A stretch of DNA of 64,000 nt, from NCBI GenBank assembly GCA_963556255.1, contig OY744605.1:68405110-68469109 (forward strand), written 5' to 3'. Under the pieces are notes generated by a model. That model saw nothing but the letters and a program-made list of their open reading frames with translations, was not told the DNA's origin and did no database searches. Origin of the DNA: Allolobophora icterica (taxonomy: Eukaryota > Annelida > Clitellata > Crassiclitellata > Lumbricidae). The position numbers were made by a program, and so were the translations under genes. Every line of letters starts with the position of its first letter. Positions within the stretch are counted from its first letter, which is position 1. Positions 22,751-33,811 of the stretch are shown one piece after another.

Positions 22751-23026
22751 GACGTGGCTGCTGCAACTGCTGACGATGAGGCTTAGGATACTGCTGAGAA
22801 GGATGTTGAGGAGGAATAGAAGGAGGAAGGTGAGAAGGAGGAGGAAGATGAGGAGAAGAAGGACGAGGAGGTGGACGAGGAGGAGGAGGTTCTTGAGAGG
22901 CTGCGTAGTTGGTCGTGTCGCTGGTTGGAGTCGAACTGCTGTCGCACGAATCGACAGCGCTGTCGATGCTCTGTGGTACAAACGGAATTACACCATTACA
23001 CGTAGTTATTTGATTAACATGATTGC
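22751..23026 (-). CDS. GRIP: GRIP exon 14: SxDSAVDS linker, proline-rich
   Basis: Reads NHVNQITTCNGVIPFVPQ, then SIDSAVDSCDSSS and a Pro/Ser-rich stretch ending in LQQPR. SIDSAVDSCD matches SVDSAVDSWD, a conserved piece of the GRIP linker after PDZ6. The acceptor ATAG at 23,027-23,030 has a weak pyrimidine tract but restores phase exactly with exon 13 (A|GC). A better-looking acceptor at 22,971 would give phase 0 and need an extra small exon. The 3' donor is CGTC|GTGAGT. Confidence 0.75.
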
Positions 23027-23040
23027 CTATGCATACGTAT

Positions 23041-23358
23041 GCATGGCTCTGCCTCCCGGTCTCTGACTCAGTTGGCCGGCGTGCTCTTCGGTCTTCTTCT
23101 GGGGGAGAACTTTTAGTCCCCGGGGCTCGCTCCACAATTAGGCAACGCCGGGCTTTCTCTATTGCTGGGCCCTCCATTTGGAATGGTCTTCTGTTAGAGA
23201 TTCGCCTTCTACCCAGGGGTAACACATCTGCTTTTTACAAGCTGCTCAAGTCTAATCTCTATTGCCGTGGCTGGACTGGGAGCGCTTCTGTGTAGGTTTC
23301 TTGAATATGCGCTATGTTAAGTTTCTGAATGAATGAATGAATGAATGAATGAATGAAT
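23041..23358 (+). mobile_element. LINE 3' relic with GAAT tail
   Basis: In GRIP intron 13, antisense to the gene. The frame reads FSIAGPSIWNGLLLEIR and ends CRGWTGSASV before a stop at 23,293-23,295. A GCGCTATGTTAAGTTTCTGA tail and (GAAT)n follow. The same C-terminus, RRGWAGSASE, occurs at 42,240. Confidence 0.75.
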
Positions 23359-23458
23359 ATACATGTGTGTATATATATATATACATTGAGAAACTTACGT
23401 ATAAGTGTATCTATGTACATGTACAGTTGTTTGGGTGGATGGATAGGTCACTCTCACT

Positions 23459-23592
23459 CACTCTCCCTCCTGCCCAGTTCCGCAAGCGACTGAAACCTTT
23501 CTTTTCTTCAGTGAAGACATTGACCCAGATCGGAAGCGCCTCTCACTTGAGTGGCGCTATGTAAGTTCTCGATTACAATTACAATTACAATG
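23459..23592 (+). mobile_element. LINE 3' relic with ACAATT tail
   Basis: Frame PAQFRKRLKPFF resembles the end of LINE ORF2. It is followed by GAGTGGCGCTATGTAAGTT and (ACAATT)n. Confidence 0.6.
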
Positions 23593-23816
23593 TTGCATAT
23601 ATTAATGAATTAAAGTTTCAATATCATCTAATAAACGCATAGAGTATAAAATACATATCTAAACAGCATAACTAATTTAAACATGAACAATCAATAATTA
23701 GTAATAAGTCTTAGTATTAGTGAACGAATCTGTGTAAATAAAAAGAGATTTACATACATTTTGTGCCTTCTGTCCGTTGCGACTTGAGACCTTAACATCT
23801 AAAATACATTACATAT

Positions 23817-23860
23817 CATCATCATCGTCGTCGTCGTCGTCGTCGTCCTCCTCGTCGTCG

Positions 23861-23903
<43 letters not shown>

Positions 23904-24000
23904 TATCATCATCACCATCATCGTCGTCGTCGTCGTCGTGGTCATCATCATTACCATCATCATCATCATCATCATCATCGTCGTCGTCGTCGTCGTCGTC
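23817..24000. repeat. (ATC)n/(GTC)n trinucleotide tract
   Basis: Alternating blocks of CATCATCAT and CGTCGTCGT. The Asp-rich and Ser-rich frames are repeat readings. GACA-like repeats and CATACATAC follow to 24,150. Confidence 0.95.
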
Positions 24001-24329
24001 ACACGGACAGACAGAAAGAAAGACAGAAAGAGAAAGACAGAGAGAGAGAGGGAGACAGACAAACGGACAGACAGGTATACAGGCATACATACCTGTATAT
24101 AAATACCTAAATACCTAAATACATATACACATACATACATACATACATACCAAAGATGCCGAGTAGATGGAAAATTGTACAGTTAATTAAACTAAAAAGA
24201 TTTTTGCCTAGTTTATGTTGATATTGATGATCAAGAGTTGATAATTGATCATTATCTGTGCTCCATTTGCGTTACGTATGAATAATACGCACTTAGTGTT
24301 CTTTTTCTTGTTTTGTGATCCTAGCTATG

Positions 24330-24518
24330 TATTATTGTTAATAATAATGCACCGACCATGCTAATGGAATATGGGTTACCCCTTTTGGGTCGCCCTTGTT
24401 ACTTGATCAGTAATGTTTCTAATGCTGCTAAAACAATGAATGTTTAAATGTTTTATTCTCTACGATGTCATTTGCACTGTTCACGGTTCAATAAAGATTG
24501 ATTTGATTTGATTTGAAA
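24330..24518 (+). mobile_element. LINE 3' end with TGATT tail
   Basis: TTCAATAAAG and (GATTT)n at 24,489-24,518 look like the 3' end of the element at 7,728-7,757 (CAATAAA, TGATTTGATTTG). No coding part is visible. The left limit is a guess. Confidence 0.5.
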
Positions 24519-24711
24519 AACCTTACACGCATACACGAATATACACACAGAGACACACCAACACGCAGACACATATAGACACATATATACACATACATTC
24601 ATGCCTACAGACCAACACATATACACATCCATCAGGGCATAGGATACAGCCAACAAAAGCGACAATATAGGGCTAGCGAAAGGCGTCTGATCTTCTGTGA
24701 CAAAGGCTTAC

Positions 24712-24854
24712 TGTCGATCGGAAGTCTCTTGATCTTGAGGCTGACTGACTCTGCTGACTCACTGAGGATCCTCTGTGCATCCTCCAGACTACGGGCTTCC
24801 ACTGGTATGCCATTTATCGAGACCACTTCATCGCCCACCTTCAGGGCACCGCTT
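24712..24854 (-). CDS. GRIP: GRIP exon 13: second half of PDZ6
   Basis: 143 nt. Reads (R)SGALKVGDEVVSING, then SLEDAQRILSESAESVSLKI, the standard carboxylate-side half of a PDZ domain. Starts with one base completing the Arg codon split by the intron and ends phase 1 at GACA|GTAAGC. Confidence 0.92.
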
Positions 24855-24933
24855 CTACACCAACCAAAATAATATGCTATAGGGTATGGTAACATATGCA
24901 GTTGACCGAATCCCATACAGTGCACAACAAGAT

Positions 24934-25165
24934 TCGAAGGAGAAAGGAAAAAGACACAAAGGCAGACCAAGACTACGCTGGATAGATAATATAAATGAAG
25001 ATATAACATCACTTGGACTAACACTAAGGGGCAATAGACTCGACAAATGACCGAGGACGATGGAGTTTAATATATTCGTACCCACCGTCGCCAAATGGCT
25101 GGCGTCAGAACTGATGATGCATTCATTCATTCATTCTGAAATTTATATAGCGCCTCTTCAAGAGA
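24934..25165 (+). mobile_element. LINE C-terminal relic
   Basis: Plus-strand frame KGRPRLRWIDNINEDITSLG is the GRPRxRWxDxxxEDL block of LINE pol C-termini. A frameshift near 25,045 separates it from RGRW and SPNGWRQN in the next frame. A minus-strand LINE tail, (ATTC)n then ATTTATATAGCGCC, abuts it at 25,125-25,160. Confidence 0.7.
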
Positions 25166-25423
25166 CCTACTCAGAGGCGCAATGATGATGATGATGATGA
25201 TAGTAACAGTATATCTCTTCTTAATTACCTGATCTTACGGTAAGGTAAGAAATAGTATAGTATAGATCAAAACATACTCGATCCGATTTGAAATATCGGA
25301 CTAGGTAAATTAATATTAAGTTGATATTAAATAAGTTTAGACAAAATTAGATGAAATTATTTCAGAGTTGATTAGGCTGTAAATGTTCATACATCTCGTA
25401 TCAACGTTCGAGATAACTGAGTC

Positions 25424-25450
25424 TAGTATATATATATATATATATATACG
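25424..25450. repeat. (TA)n microsatellite
   Basis: Short TA run in a GRIP intron. Confidence 0.85.
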
Positions 25451-25673
25451 ATTTTTCTCTACTTCAAGCTCTTAACTTACCTTACTTACCTAGCCTTACC
25501 TTGCATTGCATTTCCGTTCCTGACCTGACCTGACCTTTTAAACCTACATTATTTTACCTTACCTAATGTTCTACCTCACTTGCAAATGCGTTGCTTCCCT
25601 GATTCTTACTTTACCGTACCTTACTTGCTCCCTACATAGACGGAGGACACAGGAAAAAGGTTGGCATGGTTAC

Positions 25674-25821
25674 CGTTGTAGAAGGCTTCCTTCAACTATA
25701 TCCGAGACAATGATTCGTTTAGAAGTAGAACCGGAAGTCGCAGAAAGGACGACTCCGAGCTGACTTCCGGTATGAACCGGAAGTTCGACGCTGAAGGTCA
25801 CGAGGTTTGAACGAGGCGTAT
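25674..25821 (-). CDS. GRIP: GRIP exon 12: first half of PDZ6
   Basis: 148 nt. Reads VTFSVELPVHTGSQLGVVLS, then KRIIVSDIVEGSLLQ. LGVVLS is the GLGF-like carboxylate loop. Acceptor TTTGTAG; donor CAACG|GTAACC. Phase 2 at the end splits the Arg codon shared with exon 13. Confidence 0.9.
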
Positions 25822-25879
25822 CTACAAAGTAACGCATTTGATAATTATATAGCGCATTTTGAAGTGTTAGTGCAGTTAT

Positions 25880-26235
25880 AAATGGAAAAGATAGATGGAT
25901 GAATGATGGATGGGATGGGTGGATATATGAACGATGAATAGATCAGAGAGAGACGGATGAGGTCAGATAGGTGTTTCATTTAGTTTGATTGTATGACGGA
26001 TGAGATGGATGGATGGATGGATGGATGGATGGATGGATGGATGACTGAGTCTTTGACTGATCGATATATTGATTGATTTATGAAAAGGATTGGGTGGATA
26101 AACGGAAGGAAGGATGGACACACGGATGGTTTTGATAGACCTATATATATATAGACGATTGATGGACGGAAAGAGGGATGCGAAGAGGATGGATGACACG
26201 ATGGATGACTGGATGACACGGATCGAAGGAAGGAC
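25880..26235. repeat. GGAT tetranucleotide tract
   Basis: GGATGGAT units, pure at 26,000-26,042, degenerate around it. Confidence 0.85.
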
Positions 26236-26256
26236 ACAGGAAAAAGTACTAATCAC

Positions 26257-26402
26257 CTGAAGCGGATTCATTTTTTCGAATGGTGAGTTGAACAATGTCG
26301 GAACAATTTAACAGCATCCTGGTCACGTGTTCCACGGAGCTGTTGATGACGTCAACTTCGTCAACGGCCAGCAGAGCATCTCCCGCGCGAAGGGCACCGA
26401 CC
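26257..26402 (-). CDS. GRIP: GRIP exon 11: second half of PDZ5
   Basis: 146 nt. Reads VGALRAGDALLAVDEVDVIN and ends in VQLTIRKNESAS, close to the vertebrate LKIRKDED segment. Starts with one base completing the split Arg codon and ends phase 1 at TTCAG|GTGATT. Confidence 0.92.
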
Positions 26403-26423
26403 CTGTCGCAGCCAGCAACAGGC

Positions 26424-26545
26424 AACGTAATTGTAATTGTAATTAGTAAATCCTATTGCTCTGTTGTCTAATGCACAAGGTATCAACGGATAGCGCACCA
26501 AAACCAAGCCGTAATCGGGTCAATATTCAAAAGATCAGTGCTCAA
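26424..26545 (+). repeat. Dispersed repeat family C, copy 1
   Basis: GTAATTGTAATTGTAATT followed by TCTAATGCACAAGG, GCACCAAAACCAAGCCGTA and AGATCAGT. A close copy is at 36,341-36,450, and a reverse-oriented piece is at about 39,150-39,240. Confidence 0.75.
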
Positions 26546-27125
26546 GATTGATAGAGAGCCTATGGTGGATAAGCAATTTGAAGGAGGTAAGTTTTAAGTT
26601 GAGAACGAAATGATATAATGACATAGTAGAACAGCATTGAAGATATTAAGAATAATTAACTTTGCGTTAAACCCGACTCAATACAGGGCGAGAGGAAGTG
26701 CATTCTATGACGGTAATGCAATACATTTTCGATAAAGGTAAGATGAAGTGGATAATAGAGGTGAGGTAAGTTTGAATTAACAAAGGTAAGGTAAAACAGC
26801 TTGCAGGTAAAGTAGGCTCGATTAAAGAAAGGATCGGGAAGTCAAAGGGCTATAGACTCCACGATTACTCCACAAAGAACTACCTCTCACTGAGTTGATA
26901 CTGAATCTTGTGTGTGTCTAACATTTTCAATCACTCCTTCTACTTTATATCCTCCATCCATATTCTTCTACTCTATATCCCTCTTCCCTCTTCTTCCACA
27001 CTATATCCTCCTTCATCCTTTTATATATTCCTCCTCCTCTTCACCTTGTATTATTGAGACATAATCCTCCGCCTCCAATACTCTGTATCCTCACCATCCT
27101 ACCTCTTCCATTTTCTTCGCCTTAC

Positions 27126-27195
27126 CTGTGTGCGACACTTCCTTTCTTTACGTCGGAAATGATCAAAGGGTCACCTGGTTTCCGTTTCTCCGGAT
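27126..27195 (-). CDS. GRIP: GRIP exon 10: middle of PDZ5
   Basis: A 70-nt exon reading PEKRKPGDPLIISDVKKGSV then AHR. The KPGDPLxISDxKKGSVAHR string is the most diagnostic GRIP sequence in the window. Acceptor TTAAG, donor CACAG|GTAAGG. Confidence 0.93.
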
Positions 27196-27456
27196 CTTAA
27201 TTACCAAACAGAAGTAATTTTAGTCAATGCAGCATAGAATATAACTAAAGGACAACTATTGGTCGAATGAATGGCAATACGCGAACGCACGCGGTTCGAA
27301 ACCGTGGAAGAAAACTATTGACATTTGCTGGTAGCGCTTTTAAGTAGATGACCTTTGAGAGGCGATGTATAACTGTATTTAATGAATATTCAGTCAGTCA
27401 GTCAATCAGTCAGTCAATTAATTATCTAGCGAATTGATCTTATCTTAAGAATCCTT

Positions 27457-27660
27457 TTGTTTCTCATCTCTTCCATACATTGTCGCAGATTTCACATTCT
27501 ACTGCGTAACGCGACTTGGATTTTTCACCAGCTCGGACTACCACGGTCCAGAATAGAAGTTTTGCTCTGGTTGGCCCATCCTCCTGGAATAAGTGTCCTA
27601 TCTACCTGCGACATAAACTCCTCAGCCTCTCTTTGCCTCTATTCTGTTTGATCTTAATTT
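27457..27660 (+). pseudogene. Possible LINE C-terminal relic
   Basis: Plus-strand frame RSFALVGPSSWNKCP resembles the RSFxxxGPxxWNxLP block of CR1-group C-termini. The rest is not recognisable. It lies in GRIP intron 9 in antisense. Confidence 0.5.
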
Positions 27661-27834
27661 CATTTCGTCAGCTCTATAGTCAGGTTCTCTTGAAGTGGAT
27701 TATTTGCAATTACGATTACGATACAACAATGATGCAACTTGGTTAATTTGTTGCAGAGAAGGCTAACTGAACGATGCATTCATGCTTGTCAAGAGTCATC
27801 TATAGGAATGGCGATCACAGGTGACTGCACTTAC

Positions 27835-27915
27835 ATGCAAGACTCAGTCCAAGACCTGAGTCTCCGCCCCTCACTAGCTTAACAAGGATTGTTCCACTGC
27901 TGACCACGATCGCAT
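27835..27915 (-). CDS. GRIP: GRIP exon 9: start of PDZ5
   Basis: An 81-nt exon reading AIVVSSGTILVKLVRGGDSG then LGLSLA. GLGLSL is the carboxylate-binding loop. Acceptor TTCTAG, donor GCAT|GTAAGT. PDZ5 is thus split over three exons, unlike PDZ2, 3, 4 and 6, which use two. Confidence 0.9.
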
Positions 27916-28530
27916 CTAGAACCAAACAACAATGAAATCACAATCTAACTCAATCAACTAAAATTCTAACTCTAGCGTCTATAGACAATCAACAATCCAA
28001 AATCATTCAATCGATTCTAATATTAATGAACCATCTGAATTTAATCATTCATCTAAAAGTATTCAATTGATTAAAAAATGAATCAGCTATCTAAAACCAA
28101 TCCACTATCTAGAGCCATTCACTTCATTCGATTACAATTGGCCTATCATTCAATTATTGTACTCATTTATTGATTTATTTATTCATTATTTTATTTATTT
28201 TTATTTATTTATTTATTTATTCAATTATTGAATTCAATAAACAAATAAAATTATTAAATTGATTCTAGACTCAACAAATCAATAAATTCTAAAAGGAATT
28301 AATTAATCGATTCCGAAACCAATCAATTCTAAAATTAGGCAATCATCTGAATTCAGTGAAACAAGAGCGTTCAAACGATTCTAAAGTCAATCAATCAGTT
28401 GAATGACTCAATTTCATCTTCATTTTCAATGAAAAATCTAGTCATTCACTTGATTTTACAAAATCATTCAATTCTAAAATTAATTAATCATCCGAATTCA
28501 AGGAAATATACAAAAGCGTGCAATTGGTTA

Positions 28531-28824
28531 TACATGTAAATGTAAATGTAAATGTTCGCGATTTTCTATAGCGACCGTAGCCTATATGGCCTCGACCCTG
28601 CTCATTTTTTAATGAATTGATCGGACGAGATCCTTCACCACCGCTGCCAGTTTCAATGGGTGCCACGCCATTTAAGGTCACCGTGTTGGGACCGTGCTAG
28701 CCTCAGATTTAAATCTCTGAAATAAGCCACCTTCGGGAAGCGAACCGCGGTCCGCATGCGCTTTAACACAGAGTCGCATAAGACGCGCAGCCAACGCTCT
28801 TACCGATGTAGCTAACTGGTCAAA
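28531..28824 (-). mobile_element. tRNA-derived SINE
   Basis: On the minus strand the head carries box A TAGCTACATCGG and box B GGTTCGCTTCC with tRNA-like spacing (about 28,730-28,820). The body runs about 200 bp and ends in (ACATTT)n at 28,531-28,552. This is the classic SINE layout of Pol III promoter, unrelated body and simple-repeat tail. It lies in GRIP intron 8, sense orientation. Confidence 0.8.
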
Positions 28825-28856
28825 CTTGTAGACTCAATCACTCAATCAGTACATTC

Positions 28857-28992
28857 TAAAACCAATCAATTCTTAAATCAATCAATTCTAAAATCAATCT
28901 ATTCTAAAATCAATTAATTCTAAAATCAATCTATTCTAAAATCAATTAATTCTAAAACCAATCAATTCTAAAACCAATCAATTCTGAAATCA
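28857..28992. repeat. 16-bp minisatellite
   Basis: AAAATCAATCTATTCT/AAAATCAATTAATTCT units. Related diffuse ATTCTAAA and CAATCA words extend back to about 27,940. Confidence 0.85.
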
Positions 28993-29038
28993 ATCAACAG
29001 CCTTAAATCAACGGCAAGGAGAAAGATAATTTAGAAAC

Positions 29039-29181
29039 CTGAGACGTCAAATTCAATGAGCAGGCGCAGAATCCCAGGCGAGCAGGAGATGATTATTCGC
29101 TGAAGGTCATCATTCGTCCGACCTCTCAGACTCTGCCCGTTAATCGCCAGGACTCGGTCGCTCTCCTGGATGACGCCACTC
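29039..29181 (-). CDS. GRIP: GRIP exon 8: second half of PDZ4
   Basis: 143 nt. Reads SGVIQESDRVLAINGQSLRG and ends in LLIEFDVS, matching the family EIEFDVAES junction. The usual xGD before the second strand is ESD here, so the Gly is replaced by Ser. Phase-matched to exon 7 by a split Arg codon and ends phase 1. Confidence 0.92.
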
Positions 29182-29649
29182 CTAAGCGAAAACAGATCCA
29201 GTCAGGAAATGGGAAACACGCGGGTTGGTCCAGTGGATGAGTTGATTCATCAATCAAGGTTAGGTCTTTAATAAAGGTAGGCATCACTCTAAGTAGTTGT
29301 TTAATCAAGATATACATCCAGTCTTGCATGTATATAACATAGTTAGATTTGCGACCAGCTAGGACTTTAATGAAGTCTGCTTTGATTGAGAGTCTTGTTC
29401 TGATTGATGAACTTGGATGACCTAATAAAATGACTGAATTTGGGTCTGTGAAGATTATCAGATATATTTCCTATATGGTGACATATAAATATTCAGATCG
29501 ATATACATGTTAAGGCGAGTAAATATGACAAGGTAAGAAAATGTGAAGTTGACAAGGGTACTGTGAATTTAGGTAGGGCTAGATGAGTTCAGGTAGAGTA
29601 GCCTAAGGTAAGGAAAAGTAAAGCAAGGTAAAATAAGATGAAGTCATTT

Positions 29650-29790
29650 ATTACATCATCTGTCAATCATCCTTTATATCACATCATCTGTCAATCATCC
29701 TTTACGTCACATCATCTGTCAATCATCCTTCATGTCACATCATCTGTCAATCATCCTTTATGTCACATCATCTGTCAATCATCCTTTATG
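29650..29790. repeat. 28-bp minisatellite, five units
   Basis: The unit TCACATCATCTGTCAATCAT plus CCTTTATG repeats five times with one to two changes per unit, about 110 bp from GRIP exon 7. Confidence 0.95.
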
Positions 29791-29898
29791 TCACAAAGTG
29801 TTATGCCGCAAATTATCGCATTGTATTGTGCTTTTAATTGTAAGTGAACATTTTATATTGTATTGCATTGTATTATATTGTATTGTATTGATACCTAC

Positions 29899-30388
29899 CG
29901 GTCGGCTTCGCCTCTTGGTTCCACACGAGTGACCATTGGCCAGTTAACCCCGCCTGACCCCTTCGCGGTCACATCATCGACAGTGACCGCTTCAATATCG
30001 AGTCCGAATCCATCTGGACTTCCGAAAAGAACGACCTCAGCAATGTCTACGTGGTTCAAGGACGCCTTCGAAAACCTCCTGAGACCAGCAGGTGTTCTCG
30101 CTGGCACTCCTGGTCCAGTGTTAGAGAGACCCCCAAGAGAACTCGAAATGACCCTCTTGGCCCTACAAGCCACAGGGGGTGTAGCGCTTCGGGTCGGGCT
30201 CAGGGAAGAGTTTGGAGAGGAGCTGCCCCGAATGGGGTGATGGGATACGCTATGTGGGCTGAAGCTACGCAGATGGAAGTTGTTTGGGGGAGTGGCACTT
30301 CGAGGTGTGGCCATCTGTAGAGGAGGGGTGTAGCCGCGGAGGGTGGTCAGGCTTCGGGTTCCGTAGAGCGGGGGAGGTCGTACGGCAC
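29899..30388 (-). CDS. GRIP: GRIP exon 7: Ser/Pro/Arg linker and first half of PDZ4
   Basis: 490 nt. The first ~110 residues are a basic, Ser/Thr/Pro-rich linker (for example SHHPIRGSSSPNSSLSPT). The PDZ4 start follows: VDIAEVVLFGSPDGFGLDIE, then NWPMVTRVEPRGEADR. GFGLDI is the carboxylate loop. Acceptor TGTTTCAG, donor GACCG|GTAGGT. Confidence 0.9.
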
Positions 30389-30762
30389 CTGAAACAGACA
30401 ACAGACAGACAACACTTGTATAAAATATATACAACAGATAGACAACATACATGCAACGGATATACAACGGAAATACAACAGACCTGCCCTCGAGGATTAA
30501 AGCTTACCTTGATCGCAAATCTACCTGGGTTAAATACATACATGGCTAAATGCCTATCTTGATTGAACAACTAGATTGAGTTAAGACCTCCCTTGATTAA
30601 AGAATTAACAATCAAAATCTAGTTGAAGTCTATCACTACAACTACTATCGACTGTCTTAAGCATCTTTGAAATGACAACATAGACGTTTCTATAACTTAC
30701 TTAACTCCTATCTTCACTTGAGACCTACCTACATTATACACCTACTTAACTTGAGTGCGTAC

Positions 30763-30900
30763 CTTGATTGAATACTTGTTGGAAGCGCTGACCAGCCGAA
30801 CAGCTGCTTAGGTCATCGGACGAACTGACCGCTTCGTTGACCAGAGCATTTTCAAACTCCAGTAGCAAAGCGCTGTCGTAAGATGGGAGGCCAGTACAGG
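30763..30900 (-). CDS. GRIP: GRIP exon 6: linker between PDZ3 and PDZ4
   Basis: 138 nt, Ser-rich: CTGLPSYDSALLLEFENALV, then SSSDDLSSCSAG. No domain. Identified by acceptor TTTTTAG, donor ATCAAG|GTACGC and perfect phase with both neighbours. It lies where vertebrate GRIP also has a long variable linker. Confidence 0.75.
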
Positions 30901-31136
30901 CTAAAAGAAAGACACAACCATAAGCACGATTTTCAGTGTGAAAACATTTAATTTATTTAGGTAAGTCACTTAATTATTTAGGTAAGCCTTTGACCATTAT
31001 TTATTTTTAAAGTTGTCACATGTTCTGTGTTCATGAAAAACTATTCTATGCAAAAAAGTAATTTCTCTCCCTCCTAAAAAAATTCCTGCGGACGCCCATG
31101 TTAACGACATTAGCCTATGTCATAAAAAATGACTAG

Positions 31137-31255
31137 CGTCGTCCTCCTCATTAATCCAGGCTTTGGTCTGGCACTACCAGAGTGTGGGTAGTGGCAGAGT
31201 TGGTTAGTATCGCCACTGTACATGTAATAGTGCATAGGGCGGTTTGCTTCAGAAG
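31137..31255 (+). repeat. Dispersed repeat family B, copy 3
   Basis: CCTCCTCATTAATCCAGGCT followed by TCTGGCACTACCAGAG and GTAGTGGCAGAGTTGG. Confidence 0.65.
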
Positions 31256-31657
31256 TTCTCAGAATATATAAAATTTGACTCAGATTAAGTCAACCTAGAC
31301 CTAGAATAGGCAATACCTGTACGCTAGCCAAAGCAGGAAGAGCTCCATTTATATGTATATTAATGGTAGGATAGCCTATATAATGTATATATGTGTAAAA
31401 AGAGCCGTCCTTTAAGCTGTGTACACTCGAGAGGCGGCCACTTGATAGTGCGGTAATTTTTGTAGCACAGGGGAACACGGGGTATGATGGCCAGTCCTTT
31501 CACTCGCCTCTTTGGTCTTCACACCGAGAAAGTGGGCCTACACATTTTAAAGCTGAGAGAGAGAGGCAATTGGAGCAGAAATCTAGAAGCATCTTTATGC
31601 GGCAACAACATCTGGAAGTGCAAAATGTGGAAGTCGCCGAAAACGAAAGAACTGTAC

Positions 31658-31854
31658 CTAAGACGGTAGTAGTCGTCTTCTGACAGCACAGGTGGGTTTC
31701 TCGGATGACCTGGGCACTGACTGGAAATATCTCCAGCTGAATCCGTTCCGTTTTATTCGATTGGAGAAGGGTGGTGGCTTCATCCACGCTTTTCCTTCCC
31801 ACTGGAATGCCATCGATCTGCCTCACGTGATCTCCAATATGCATAGCACCGCTT
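31658..31854 (-). CDS. GRIP: GRIP exon 5: second half of PDZ3
   Basis: 197 nt. Reads SGAMHIGDHVRQIDGIPV, then SVDEATTLLQSN and IQLEIFPVSAQVI, matching the vertebrate CGALHVGDHILSIDG and VKLEILP blocks. Acceptor ATCTTTCAG, donor CTTAG|GTACAG. Confidence 0.93.
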
Positions 31855-32664
31855 CTGAAAGATAAACTGCGCGATCTGAGCACCAGCCTCGTTCAGTTCA
31901 ATTCTTCATCATTTCTAACATGAGCATGGGGTCGTGATTAACCTAAACCTAACCCTACCGCTACTCCAGCTCTAACCCTAACCGTGACCCTCTTTCCATC
32001 ACTGGTTTAGAACACACATAAACACATCGGGATGCTTCGTTTTCCTCATTTCTCATACATCATGGTCTATGTCTCAGATCTTTCCCCAGCTTTTTGCTTT
32101 CATAAATCACGCTCTGGTTAGCGGTGATATCTATCTTTATGCAAAAGTAGTACAGTGCCACACAAAAAACTAAACATTGTGCTAAATAAATGCGTTGCAG
32201 TTTGCTATACAAAACACATAATTAACCAGGGAAAGTTGTGTATTTTTATTTGCATAAAATTAATACTAGATATTTACCCAGATAAATGAGGCATCTTTAC
32301 CTCGACGAATTCTGCATATTTACTTTATAAAATGCTGAATATTTACCTGCCTATTTTACATGATATCACCTATGATATGCACTTGTGTAAATGCTGTATA
32401 TGTACTTGTGTGAATGTAGAGTCCTTTCTTGTTTAAATGCGGCATACCTTACTTAGGCACGTGCTGAACATTTAGTATCCTAAATGTGTTTGTTTACTTG
32501 TGTAAATGCTTCGAGTTTGATTATAAGATTGACCCATTTTTCCGAGGCAAATACTTTCAGTCTTACTGGATATTTACGCGTTTGAGGAAAGACGTTACCA
32601 AGCCATAACGACCTACATGCGAAGGCTAAGATGATTATTTAGCGGCGAGATAATTTTGCCTTAC

Positions 32665-32812
32665 CGGTCGGCAGTTCCTGCCTCGTAGACGCTGTCAATG
32701 TAGATGACATTGATGCCGTTCCAGGTGGTGGAAGACAGTGTAATGTCAAGGACCTTACCAACTGGCTTCTCTATTTCGACCACCACAGGTCCAACAGCAT
32801 TTGAAATCCACT
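32665..32812 (-). CDS. GRIP: GRIP exon 4: first half of PDZ3
   Basis: 148 nt. Reads WISNAVGPVVVEIEKPVGKV, then LDITLSS and NGINVIYIDSVYEAGTADR. The carboxylate loop is VLDITL, not GLGF, so ligand choice may differ. Vertebrate PDZ3 is also non-canonical here. Acceptor GTACAG, donor GACCG|GTAAGG. Confidence 0.9.
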
Positions 32813-33490
32813 CTGTACGCACAGAAACGAACACCCATTCACTCTGTGTGTATGAATGTATTCAGATTCTTTATATATTATATTATATTTTCATGTCATC
32901 TATTAATATAGTTTCCTTATATGCAAATTTGTCTGTCGGAGGACGCTACGTCACAAACGGCTTCTGTTCCATTGTGAAACATAAATCGGTTGTCTTGACG
33001 ACGGCGGCCTTGACGACGGAGATAACCAACGATACATATAGGCCTATAATATGACGTCATAATATGACGGGCAAATACTCTAACACTATATACTGCCGTC
33101 ATAATTATGACGGGAAAATACACTAGTTATTGTATAGAGCTGGTGTATGTTTATTACGAAGACGGAAACAACGATGACGGACATAATGATGACGTAGATA
33201 ATGACGACGCAAAGACAACTGAAATTATGACAGTGACGAGGATGATATATGTGAATATGTATGTAAATGTGTATCTATGTATCTATGTATGCATGTGTGT
33301 ACATATGGTATACATGATCCCTCGGGATTTCAAATATTTTGGATAGCGTTTTTCTGGGTTGGCTATAGTTTTCGCTGACGTCGAGCTGGATAACAAAAGT
33401 TCTTTGGAAATTGACTGCACTGAAGCGCTGGAAGCATAGATAAGCGCTGGTTTAGAAATATAGTTTCCCAGTACTGCTGTTTCCAGTTAT

Positions 33491-33721
33491 CTATGCATCG
33501 CTATGGCCAAGGCTGTTGAAGAAATCCAGGCCTTGATTTATTGGGCAGAGAGTTTTGAAGGCCAGGGCCAGAAAACAGTATGCGGGCGGAATTATAGCAG
33601 CGTACTTGGCTGTTTTTCTTTCAGCTACTATTTCAGCGACAACACTGGTAGTCTCGGCAGCCATAGGATGATAAGACCCTTCTACCAAGGTGTCATGAAA
33701 TTGGTCTTCCAGTGTAGACAA
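33491..33721 (-). pseudogene. Retroelement C-terminal relic
   Basis: The minus-strand frame ends with KYAAIIPPAYCFLALAFKTL, then PINQGLDFFNSLG. The KYxxL, F-P-A-ET-G, FLxxLG pattern recalls the C-terminus of a retrotransposon pol protein. I cannot name the clade. It lies in GRIP intron 3, same strand as the gene. Confidence 0.5.
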
Positions 33722-33811
33722 TTTCCACTCTCCCTCAAGATAAGAGCAATTCTAGCGCGTTTAAGGGCTTCCTAAAATGCGCTTTATAAAAGTCCAGATA
33801 CATACTTACAA

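Noticed and set aside
22971..22976. CACAG acceptor for GRIP exon 14
   Set aside because: It is a better acceptor by eye but leaves a phase mismatch with exon 13. The acceptor at 23,027 joins in frame. An extra small exon cannot be excluded.
31940..31985. Telomere-like AACCCTAACC words
   Set aside because: Only two or three imperfect units. Too short to call an interstitial telomere.
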